Source: Oleiagrimonas sp035690885 (GTDB lineage: Bacteria; Pseudomonadota; Gammaproteobacteria; Xanthomonadales; Rhodanobacteraceae). From it: DNA of 9,236 bases. The notes under the pieces were generated by a model. It made no database searches. It was not told the DNA's origin and saw only the letters and a list, made by a program, of their open reading frames with translations. Positions within the stretch are counted from its first letter, which is position 1. Every line of letters begins with the position of its first letter. The stretch covers positions 1 through 9,236 of the forward strand of contig DASSKC010000021.1 in NCBI GenBank assembly GCA_035690885.1, in the 5' to 3' direction. The position numbers and the translations under genes are program-made. Shown here in pieces: positions 1-4,481 of the stretch.

Positions 1-317
1 GTGGCCGGCGCCAGATCGTAATGCGGTTCGTCATCGCCGGGCGGGTAATACTTGCGCAACCAGCCGCGCTCGTCCCCCGCCCAGTCGTTCAGATACGCCC
101 GCGCCGGCTTGGGAAAAGCATCCTCGCCCAGTTGCTGGCGCAATGCGAACAGAAAGTCCTCCAGCCGCGAACCCAGCTCCGCCTCGGCCAGCGTGCGCTG
201 ATTGGGTGCGATGAAGCTGCGATGCAAAAACGCCGCCACCAACGGCCCGTGGTCGGCCGCCAGCAGCCGCCAGCCGGGATGTTGACGACGCAGCGCGATC
301 AGCCAGTCGTAGTCCAT
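1..317 (-). CDS. jetA: Wadjet-type JetA (DUF3375) protein, N-terminal part, cut by window edge
   Basis: The reading frame starts at ATG 317 and runs without a stop off the left edge, giving 105 residues. The translation begins MDYDWLIALRRQHPGWRLL and contains DAFPKPARAYLNDWAG (residues 66-81), GWLRKYYPPG (85-94) and DDEPHYDLAPA (95-105). This is the conserved N-terminal pattern of DUF3375 proteins as I recall it. In Wadjet (JetABCD) systems DUF3375 is JetA, the MukF/kleisin-like subunit that works with JetB, the SMC protein JetC and the nuclease JetD to recognise and cleave plasmids. JetA is normally the first gene, so jetBCD are expected to the left, outside the window. No clear Shine-Dalgarno precedes the ATG. 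A TACAAT -10-like box lies about 30 nt upstream. Family assignment is firm. That a full Wadjet operon is present is inference. Confidence 0.85.
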   Translation of the reverse strand, partial: MDYDWLIALRRQHPGWRLLAADHGPLVAAFLHRSFIAPNQRTLAEAELGSRLEDFLFALRQQLGEDAFPKPARAYLNDWAGDERGWLRKYYPPGDDEPHYDLAPA

Positions 318-330
318 GAAGCAAGAGCCG

Positions 331-353
331 ACAATGCAGAGCAGGGCATTGTA
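331..353 (-). promoter_or_regulatory. Candidate jetA -10 box with overlapping inverted repeat
   Basis: On the minus strand TACAAT (348-353) matches the sigma-70 -10 consensus at five of six bases. It would start transcription near 341, about 24 nt before the jetA ATG. Perfect 7-bp arms ACAATGC (331-337) and GCATTGT (346-352) with an 8-nt spacer overlap the box and the predicted start point, as a repressor operator would. I see no convincing -35 hexamer at 16-18 bp. The role is inferred from position only. Confidence 0.4.
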
Positions 354-377
354 GTGTCACAGAGGCCTGTGGGGTGG

Positions 378-403
378 ACAAGCGGTTCCTGCTTGCCGCT
401 TGT
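378..403. repeat. Inverted repeat upstream of jetA (8-bp arms)
   Basis: ACAAGCGG (378-385) and CCGCTTGT (396-403) are perfect inverted repeats with a 10-nt spacer. There is no T-run on either side, so it is not a standard intrinsic terminator. A smaller pair, CACAG/CTGTG, lies at 358-371. Both lie on the promoter side of jetA and could be protein-binding sites, or simply hairpins. Confidence 0.4.
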
Positions 404-644
404 GTGGTTTGGGTTCTGCCGGGCCGTGGGGAGTACCGAGTGCTGTCGGCGCTGCACCTGCCAGAGAGTCTCGAAAACTGTCCAGTTATCCGTCATTCTT
501 GCGCAGGCAGGATCGTGTAGACAGGGTGCCGGAACGAACAATGGCGAAGCCAATGGCTCGAAGGGCAGGTCGCAGGAGCGGACTGTCACCCAGTGTTCTT
601 GCCGCCAATGGCTTGAAGGCACCAAGCCTCGACCTGCGCTTCGG
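404..644. other. Gene-free part of the jetA/AAA ATPase intergenic region
   Basis: No convincing gene is seen on either strand. The open frames here lack ribosome-binding sites and do not resemble any family I know. Two features stand out. One is a 16-bp direct repeat with one mismatch, GCCAATGGCTCGAAGG at 549-564 and GCCAATGGCTTGAAGG at 604-619. The other is CGTCATTCTTGCGCAGGC near 490-508, which resembles a worn copy of the dispersed 'GTCATTCCCGCG' type intergenic repeats found in many proteobacteria. Composition is GC-rich until about 645, where it turns abruptly AT-rich. Confidence 0.35.
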
Positions 645-665
645 AAGTTGTAACTGAATTATCTT

Positions 666-688
666 TATTTATCATAATTTGATAAATA
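666..688. promoter_or_regulatory. Palindromic operator candidate at the AAA ATPase promoter
   Basis: TATTTATCA (666-674) and TGATAAATA (680-688) form a perfect 9-bp inverted repeat around the 5-nt centre TAATT. The right arm overlaps the -35 hexamer TTGATA (679-684), so a dimeric regulator bound here should block the polymerase. The arms are fully AT-rich apart from one C/G pair, in sharp contrast to the surrounding DNA. The regulator is not identified. Confidence 0.55.
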
Positions 689-706
689 CTGAAATGTCAC
701 TATAAT
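679..706 (+). promoter_or_regulatory. Strong sigma-70 promoter of the AAA ATPase, probably leaderless
   Basis: TTGATA (679-684, five of six consensus bases) is separated by 16 bp from TATAAT (701-706, six of six). The usual 6-7 nt offset puts the transcription start at about 712-714, on the ATG at 713. No Shine-Dalgarno can be seen before that ATG. Together these indicate a leaderless mRNA. Confidence 0.7.
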
Positions 707-712
707 TCCAGT

Positions 713-1906
713 ATGGACCCTGTCAGAAACCCCTATACTCCAGGTGCCGGAACGCCTCCGCCCGAACTGGCCGGGCGCGGTGAGTTGCGCGAACAAGTCC
801 GCATTGCGCTTGAACGCACACGCTTGGGACGCCCGGCAAAGAGCATCCTGATAGTGGGCTTGCGGGGTGTGGGCAAGACCGTGCTGCTGGACAAAATGCG
901 TGATGATGCCGAAGCATCCGGTATCCAGACCTTGCGTATCGAGGCGCCGGAGGGGCGTTCACTGCCAAGCATCCTGGCCCCGGAATTGCGTCGTGCCTTG
1001 TTGCGGTTGTCGCGCAACGCGCAGGCAACCGAGTTTGCACAACGCGCACTGCGCGGCTTGGCTGGTTTCGTGGGCGCGCTGAAAGTGAAGTTTCAGGACA
1101 TCGAGGTCGGACTGGATCTCGACCCCGAGCCGGGCTTGGCTGACAATGGCGATCTGGAATTGGATCTGCAGGACTTGCTTGAAGCGTCAGGCAAGGCCGC
1201 CAAGTGCGCGCAGACAGCCTTGGCGATCTTCATCGACGAGCTGCAGTACGTGGATGAAAAGGAGCTGGCCGCGCTGATCGTCGCGTTGCATCGCGCCGCA
1301 CAGAGGCAGCTGCCTGTGGTCATGGTAGGTGCCGGATTGCCGCAGTTGCGCAAGCGTATGGGGCAAGCCAAATCGTACGCTGAGCGGCTGTTTGATTTTC
1401 CGGAGGTGGGGGCGCTTGAACCGCACGATGCACGGATTGCCATAGCCAAGCCGGCGGCAAGTGAATCGGTGGCCATCGACGAGGATGCACTCGAGCGTAT
1501 CGTGAACGCCACACAGGGTTATCCGTATTTCTTGCAGGAATGGGGCAAGCACGCTTGGGAAGTGGCGGATGCCTCACCCATTACCTGCGACGACGTGAAA
1601 CAGGGTTCGGTGACGGCCTTGGCTTCACTCGACCAGAGCTTTTTTTTGGTGCGCTTTGATCGCTTGACGCCCTCGGAAAAAGTGTATTTGCGCGCCATGG
1701 CCGAGCTTGGACCAGGGCCACATCGTTCCGGGGCGATTGCAGACTTGCTGCAGCGTGAAGTGACCGCTTTGGGACCAGTCCGGAGCCATCTTATTGGCAA
1801 GGGCATGGTTTGGAGTCCGAGTCATGGCGATACGGCTTTCACGGTTCCACTTTTTGACGAGTTCATGCGTCGCATCATGCCGGATGTCGACTGGAAATCG
1901 CCGTAA
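713..1906 (+). CDS. AAA/STAND-type ATP-binding protein of unknown role
   Basis: A 397-aa soluble protein. The P-loop (Walker A) is GLRGVGKT at residues 49-56. Walker B is ALAIFIDELQ at 169-178, with D175 and E176 as the Mg-binding and catalytic acids. A sensor-like strand follows (PVVMVGAGLPQL, 201-212), and GYPYFLQEWG (269-278) is typical of AAA_16/Orc1-Cdc6-like ATPases. The C-terminal part (about 317-397) looks like a winged helix. The fold suggests a nucleotide-driven switch that may bind DNA or a partner. No nuclease, transmembrane or TIR-like effector domain is visible. The start at 713 is fixed by the promoter just upstream. It is transcribed divergently from jetA, and its codons are less GC-rich than those of the core genes to the right, which suggests horizontal acquisition. 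ATPase assignment is firm. A role in defence is inferred only from position. Confidence 0.85.
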   Translation: MDPVRNPYTPGAGTPPPELAGRGELREQVRIALERTRLGRPAKSILIVGLRGVGKTVLLDKMRDDAEASGIQTLRIEAPEGRSLPSILAPELRRALLRLSRNAQATEFAQRALRGLAGFVGALKVKFQDIEVGLDLDPEPGLADNGDLELDLQDLLEASGKAAKCAQTALAIFIDELQYVDEKELAALIVALHRAAQRQLPVVMVGAGLPQLRKRMGQAKSYAERLFDFPEVGALEPHDARIAIAKPAASESVAIDEDALERIVNATQGYPYFLQEWGKHAWEVADASPITCDDVKQGSVTALASLDQSFFLVRFDRLTPSEKVYLRAMAELGPGPHRSGAIADLLQREVTALGPVRSHLIGKGMVWSPSHGDTAFTVPLFDEFMRRIMPDVDWKSP

Positions 1907-1908
1907 CC

Positions 1909-2062
1909 GTGTATGACTGCATCGTGGATGCCTTAGCCGACAGCCTCGTCCGCTGATGAAGGCGCTGCATTAAAGGAAATGACCGAGTTTGTCCGGGCGC
2001 AATCCGAGTTGGGTTGCGCCATGGATGCCGTTGCGGCGTTGACTGGCAAGCTTGCCGTTTGA
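1909..2062 (+). pseudogene. Possible gene remnant or tiny ORF after the AAA ATPase
   Basis: Just after the ATPase stop, a frame from GTG 1909 reads VYDCIVDALADSLVR and stops at 1956. A second frame overlaps it and reads SSADEGAALKEMTEFV onwards, ending LTGKLAV at stop 2060-2062. Both have coding-like composition, so they may be two halves of one gene broken by a frameshift. The second frame also contains a 27-codon ORF from ATG 1979, with AAAGGA placed too close upstream to be an ideal ribosome site. I do not recognise the product. It may be no gene at all. Confidence 0.25.
1996..2020. repeat. Ten-bp stem hairpin between AAA ATPase and tRNA
   Basis: GGCGCAATCC (1996-2005) pairs with GGGTTGCGCC (2011-2020) over a 5-nt GAGTT loop, with a single G-U pair. 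No T-run follows on either strand, so it is not a canonical intrinsic terminator. It may slow polymerase or protect the 3' end of the ATPase mRNA. A 12-bp perfect palindrome, GGCAAGCTTGCC, lies just beyond at 2045-2056. Confidence 0.4.
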
Positions 2063-2068
2063 TGCAAT

Positions 2069-2089
2069 AAAAAGCCCACGCATGCACGG
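2069..2089 (-). terminator. Weak intrinsic terminator after tRNA-Met
   Basis: On the minus strand CCGTG-CATG-CGTGG can fold into a 5-bp stem with two G-U pairs, then GC and TTTTT. It lies about 18 nt beyond the CCA end of the tRNA. Because of the G-U pairs the stem would form only in minus-strand RNA. The stem is short, so confidence is moderate to low. Confidence 0.35.
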
Positions 2090-2106
2090 ATTTGATCGGC
2101 ATGTGA

Positions 2107-2183
2107 TGGTGGCTACAGGTGGGCTCGAACCACCGACCTCGGCATTATGAGTGCCGCGCTCTAACCAGCTGAGCTATGTAGCC
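2107..2183 (-). tRNA. tRNA-Met (anticodon CAT, elongator type)
   Basis: A complete 77-nt cloverleaf with encoded CCA. The acceptor pair is GGCTACA/TGTAGCC. The anticodon arm is CGGCA-CTCATAA-TGCCG with anticodon CAT. The T arm is GGTGG-TTCGAGC-CCACC. The acceptor GGCTAC and the CTCATAA loop match elongator tRNA-Met. Initiator tRNA would have an unpaired first base and a GGG/CCC-rich anticodon stem. tRNA-Ile2 (lysidine-modified CAT) normally has a GGCCCC-type acceptor. The 3' end faces the accessory ATPase/jetA segment. Confidence 0.95.
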
Positions 2184-2234
2184 ATGGCGCTTCGCGGGGT
2201 GACGCTGTCGTCGGCATTCACGCGAAGGCGCGCA

Positions 2235-2263
2235 AGTGTAGTCGGGCCGGCGCGCCGGTTCAA
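2235..2263 (-). promoter_or_regulatory. Promoter of tRNA-Met
   Basis: On the minus strand TTGAAC (2258-2263) and TACACT (2235-2240) are spaced by exactly 17 bp, each matching consensus at four of six bases. The discriminator after the -10 is GC-rich (TGCGCGCC), as in stringently controlled stable-RNA promoters. The predicted start near 2228 leaves a leader of about 45 nt before the tRNA. Confidence 0.6.
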
Positions 2264-2377
2264 GTGCGCGTGCCTTGCCGTGGCGCGGCGGGGTGTGGCA
2301 GCATCGGGTCATTGACCGGATGTCGCGACGCGTGAGGCGGCGCGCTACGGTTGCGAGCGGCCCGCGAGGAGGCTGAC

Positions 2378-2938
2378 GTGATTGATCCTGATGGATACCG
2401 CCCGAATGTGGGCATCGTGTTGCTCAACGAGGATGGGCAGTTGTTCTGGGCGCGTCGTGTGCATCGCGATGGCTGGCAGTTTCCGCAGGGCGGCATGAAC
2501 AGCGACGAGACGCCGCTGGAGGCCATGTATCGCGAGCTGGAGGAGGAAACCGGCTTGCGCTCGGATCATGTCGAAGTGCTGGCCGAGACGCGTGGCTGGC
2601 TGCGTTATCGCTTGCCTTCGCGTTATGTGCGCCGGCATCAGCGGCCGCTGTGCATTGGCCAGAAGCAGGTGTGGTTTTTGCTGCGCTTTGTGGGCCATGA
2701 GCGGCATTTGTGCCTGGATGCGACCGATACGCCGGAGTTCGATGGCTGGCGCTGGGTCGATTTCTGGTATCCGGCCGAGCATGTGGTGGCGTTCAAGCGG
2801 CATGTCTATGAACGTGCGCTGCGGCAGTTTGCGCCGATGGTCGAGGACGCCTGCCGCGTTCAGGTGGGACGTCCGCCACGGCGCGAGCGTGTTTCGGGGC
2901 GACCGGGGCGACGGCGCGCCGCATCACCCACATATTGA
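2378..2938 (+). CDS. rppH: RNA pyrophosphohydrolase RppH (Nudix)
   Basis: RppH removes pyrophosphate from the 5' triphosphate of mRNAs, opening them to RNase E decay in the cytoplasm. The 186-aa product begins MIDPDGYRPNVGIVLLN, as in E. coli RppH. The Nudix box is at residues 38-60, with G38, E44, R52, E53, E56, E57 and G59 all in place. The family signatures WLRYRLPSRYVRR, CIGQKQVWFLLRF and TPEFDGWRWV follow. The C-terminal tail is arginine-rich and variable. The start is GTG 2378, chosen because GAGGAGG (2366-2372) lies 5 nt upstream and because homologues start here. A TTG at 2351 in the same frame would add nine unlikely residues. A TTGACC at 2312 has no good -10 partner, so its promoter is not resolved. 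Confidence 0.95.
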   Translation: MIDPDGYRPNVGIVLLNEDGQLFWARRVHRDGWQFPQGGMNSDETPLEAMYRELEEETGLRSDHVEVLAETRGWLRYRLPSRYVRRHQRPLCIGQKQVWFLLRFVGHERHLCLDATDTPEFDGWRWVDFWYPAEHVVAFKRHVYERALRQFAPMVEDACRVQVGRPPRRERVSGRPGRRRAASPTY

Positions 2939-2949
2939 CAATCATTCGC
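2931..2949 (+). promoter_or_regulatory. Fur-box-like site before bfd
   Basis: CATATTGACAATCATTCGC matches the classical 19-bp Fur consensus GATAATGATAATCATTATC at 14 of 19 positions by my alignment, and the ATTTGCATTT that follows continues the AT-rich Fur-like pattern. It overlaps the bfd -35 box, the position expected for iron-dependent repression. Bfd genes in several bacteria are Fur-repressed and induced by iron starvation. Fur binding is inferred. Confidence 0.6.
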
Positions 2950-2963
2950 ATTTGCATTTCAAT
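2935..2963 (+). promoter_or_regulatory. bfd promoter overlapping the rppH stop
   Basis: TTGACA (2935-2940, six of six) is followed after 17 bp by TTCAAT (2958-2963, four of six). The -35 hexamer contains the rppH TGA at 2936-2938. The predicted start near 2970 gives a leader of about 14 nt, enough to carry the GAGAGGA ribosome site at 2971-2977. Confidence 0.6.
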
Positions 2964-2983
2964 GGCAGTCGAGAGGACACGCC

Positions 2984-3184
2984 ATGTATGTATGCATCTG
3001 CCAATCCGTGACTGAAGACGACATCCGCCAGGCGGCGGCTGACGGCGTGCGCGATTTTGCCGAGTTGCAGGCGTGCACGGGGTGTTCGACCGGTTGCGGT
3101 TGCTGCGAGGCCGAGGCGCGGCGCATGTTGCGCGAGGCTCGGCGCGAATTGCGTCTGGCGCTGCCCATCGCCGTCGCGGCCTGA
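2984..3184 (+). CDS. bfd: Bacterioferritin-associated ferredoxin Bfd
   Basis: A 66-aa [2Fe-2S] ferredoxin that passes electrons to the haem of bacterioferritin, reducing the ferric core and releasing stored iron. It begins MYVCICQSVTEDDIRQA, the BFD-like [2Fe-2S] pattern. C4 and C6 plus C38 and C41 match the CxC...CxxC ligand spacing of E. coli Bfd. Three further cysteines (C31, C34, C40) surround the second pair. The length is close to E. coli Bfd. The ribosome site GAGAGGA lies 6 nt before the ATG. bfr, its partner, starts 130 bp downstream. The Fur-like box upstream suggests expression when iron is scarce, which fits a role in mobilising stored iron. Confidence 0.93.
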   Translation: MYVCICQSVTEDDIRQAAADGVRDFAELQACTGCSTGCGCCEAEARRMLREARRELRLALPIAVAA

Positions 3185-3200
3185 TTGACGGCGTTTTCCG

Positions 3201-3217
3201 GCGGCCAAAACGGCCGC
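3201..3217. repeat. GC-rich hairpin between bfd and bfr
   Basis: GCGGCC (3201-3206) and GGCCGC (3212-3217) pair over an AAAAC loop, 16 nt after the bfd stop. No T-run follows, so it is at best a weak or Rho-assisted stop, or an mRNA 3'-end stabiliser. Confidence 0.35.
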
Positions 3218-3253
3218 ATGCCAACGCAGCCGCGAACCATCCCCATTTGCGTT

Positions 3254-3283
3254 TCGTCATGCCGATTTTTTCGGCGCTATAGT
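3254..3283 (+). promoter_or_regulatory. Candidate bfr promoter
   Basis: TATAGT (3278-3283, five of six) with TCGTCA (3254-3259, four of six) 18 bp upstream. The spacer carries the small palindrome GCCGATTTTTTCGGC (3261-3275), whose T-tract could bend the DNA. The predicted start is near 3290, giving a leader of about 25 nt. No Fur-like box is seen here, so bfr may be regulated separately from bfd. Confidence 0.45.
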
Positions 3284-3314
3284 CGTTTCCAGTTCCCCAC
3301 ACAAGGAGACGGCC

Positions 3315-3785
3315 ATGCAAGGCGACGCCAAGGTCATCGAATTTCTCAACACCGCGCTCAGCAACGAACTGACCGCGATCAACCAGTATTTCCTGCACTC
3401 ACGCATGTACGGCAACTGGGGCTACAAGGAGCTGGCCGAGCACGAGTATGCCGAGTCGATCGACGAGATGAAGCATGCCGACATCCTGATCGAGCGCATC
3501 CTGTTTCTGGAGGGCCTGCCCAATTTGCAGCGTCTGGGCAAGTTGAAGGTCGCGCAGAAGCCGGTCGAGGCGCTGAGCTGCGACCTGGATCTGGAACTCG
3601 AAGCGGTGCCGGATCTCAAGAAAGCCATCGTGCATTGCGACGAGGTTGGCGATTACACCAGCCGTGATCTGTTCAAGTCGATTCTCGCGTCCGAGGAAGA
3701 GCACATCGACTGGCTGGAGACCCAGCTCGGTCTGGTCGAGCAGCTGGGCGAGGCGACGTATCTGCAGACCAAGGTCGGCGGCTGA
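3315..3785 (+). CDS. bfr: Bacterioferritin (haem-containing ferritin subunit)
   Basis: A 156-aa subunit of the 24-mer iron-storage shell, which oxidises ferrous iron and stores it as a ferric mineral in the cytoplasm. All ferroxidase-centre ligands are present at the canonical positions: E18, E51, H54, E94, E127 and H130. The haem-ligating methionine is M52, in DEMKHAD, which separates Bfr from haem-free ferritin (Ftn) and Dps. The length agrees with E. coli Bfr (158 aa). The start is supported by AAGGAG (3303-3308) 6 nt before the ATG. Bfd, its reductase partner, is directly upstream but appears to have its own promoter. The gene ends 25 bp before a two-hairpin repeat and converges on hemJ. 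Confidence 0.96.
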   Translation: MQGDAKVIEFLNTALSNELTAINQYFLHSRMYGNWGYKELAEHEYAESIDEMKHADILIERILFLEGLPNLQRLGKLKVAQKPVEALSCDLDLELEAVPDLKKAIVHCDEVGDYTSRDLFKSILASEEEHIDWLETQLGLVEQLGEATYLQTKVGG

Positions 3786-3810
3786 TCCACGCCGCGGCAT
3801 GCGGGTTGAG

Positions 3811-3892
3811 GTAGGTCGGGTTGACTTCGTCAACCCGACAGGTCCGGTGCGATACGGATGTCGGGTTACGCCTGCGGCTCAACCCGACCTGC
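3811..3892 (+). repeat. GTAG-type REP doublet, copy 1
   Basis: The element starts with GTAG. The first hairpin is GTCGGGTTGAC (3815-3825), loop TTC, GTCAACCCGAC (3829-3839). The second is GTCGGGTT (3860-3867) ... AACCCGAC (3881-3888), with an inner GCC-TGC-GGC stem. It ends CTGC, a decayed CTAC. It therefore consists of two head-to-head REPs, each a tetranucleotide plus palindrome, similar in design to the SMAG (GTAG) repeats of Stenotrophomonas. Such REPs are moved by RAYT transposases, none of which lies in this window. It sits between the convergent bfr and hemJ, where its hairpins could also block read-through. Confidence 0.85.
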
Positions 3893-3905
3893 TTCCGCCA
3901 GGCCC

Positions 3906-4337
3906 TCAAATCGGTTTGACCACCACCATGATCACGATGCCGATCAGCAGCAGTGCGGGGATCTCGTTGAACAGGCGCAGCTTGCGACTGCTCCAGTCGA
4001 GCGCGTCGTGCTTGAGCTTGCCGGTCATGCGCGCCAGCATCACGTGGTAGGCGATCAACAACGCCACCAGCACCAGTTTGACCGTGAACCAGCCGCCGGC
4101 GAACAGATAGCCGGGGCTGTGCATCTCCCACCAGCCGACCAGTGACAGGCCGAACACCACGGCCAGCGCCGCGCCGATGTGGGTGATGCCGAGCAGGCGC
4201 CGCTCCATCACCTTGAAGCGCTCGCGCAGCACCGGTTCGGTGGCTTCCACATGGTAGATGAACAGGCGCGGCAGATAGAACAGGCCGGCAAACCAGGTGA
4301 CCACGAAGATGATGTGGAACGCCTTCAGCCAGAGCAT
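3906..4337 (-). CDS. hemJ: Protoporphyrinogen IX oxidase HemJ
   Basis: A 143-aa inner-membrane protein that oxidises protoporphyrinogen IX to protoporphyrin IX, the step before iron insertion in haem synthesis. The translation begins MLWLKAFHIIFVVTWFAG and continues LFYLPRLFIYH, the conserved N-terminal HemJ (UPF0093) pattern with its conserved histidine at residue 8. Four hydrophobic segments are visible: about residues 5-25, about 55-70, about 80-98, and the C-terminal ALLLIGIVIMVVV. The frame extends to a TTG at 4388, but that stretch contains the -10 box, so ATG 4337 is preferred. GAGG lies 8 nt upstream of it. It converges with bfr and diverges from the DUF6776-like gene. Haem supply fits with the neighbouring haem-binding Bfr, though a functional link is inference. 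Confidence 0.9.
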   Translation of the reverse strand: MLWLKAFHIIFVVTWFAGLFYLPRLFIYHVEATEPVLRERFKVMERRLLGITHIGAALAVVFGLSLVGWWEMHSPGYLFAGGWFTVKLVLVALLIAYHVMLARMTGKLKHDALDWSSRKLRLFNEIPALLLIGIVIMVVVKPI

Positions 4338-4375
4338 GGACGGGCCTCGCGGGACGGTGGAGTCAAACAGCGGCC

Positions 4376-4381
4376 AGTATA
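4376..4381 (-). promoter_or_regulatory. Candidate hemJ -10 box
   Basis: TATACT on the minus strand matches the -10 consensus at five of six bases and would start transcription near 4369, giving a leader of about 32 nt. The -35 region at 17 bp (GGCGTC) is poor, so this promoter may be weak or activator-dependent. Confidence 0.4.
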
Positions 4382-4430
4382 GGCGCAAGCATGTCGCAGA
4401 CGCCGGTTTGCCGTTCCGCGGCGTCGTTCC

Positions 4431-4460
4431 TTGACGTCCTTATCGCATGATGGCTATATG
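4431..4460 (+). promoter_or_regulatory. Candidate promoter of the DUF6776-bactofilin operon
   Basis: TTGACG (4431-4436, five of six) with CTATAT 17 bp downstream or TATATG 18 bp downstream. The predicted start is near 4466. This places the ATG at 4458 inside the -10 box and supports ATG 4482 as the true translation start. Confidence 0.5.
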
Positions 4461-4481
4461 CCTCTTTTGGCCGGCCGTTTC

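Noticed and set aside
299..657. Open frames of 85-108 codons on both strands between jetA and the AAA ATPase
   Set aside because: They overlap each other, lack ribosome sites, partly overlap the jetA N-terminus and show no recognisable family. One resembles the spurious translation of a dispersed intergenic repeat.
2107..2183. Initiator tRNA-fMet or tRNA-Ile2 reading of the CAT anticodon gene
   Set aside because: The fully paired GGCTACA acceptor and CTCATAA loop context match elongator tRNA-Met. The initiator and Ile2 hallmarks are absent.
2307..2317. GGTCATTGACC palindrome upstream of rppH as an operator
   Set aside because: It is short, and no convincing promoter could be placed around it (TTGACC has no -10 at the right distance).
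3261..3275. GCCGATTTTTTCGGC as a bfd terminator
   Set aside because: The Ts are in the loop, not after the stem, and the stem is only 5 bp. It lies in the spacer of the likely bfr promoter.
3811..3892. Repeat units considered as a CRISPR array
   Set aside because: Only two palindromic units in inverted orientation, with no regular spacers and no cas genes.
3858..4145. Plus-strand frame starting MSGYACGSTRP
   Set aside because: The start is inside the repeat hairpin and the remainder is antisense to hemJ. This peptide is a typical by-product of translating the repeat.
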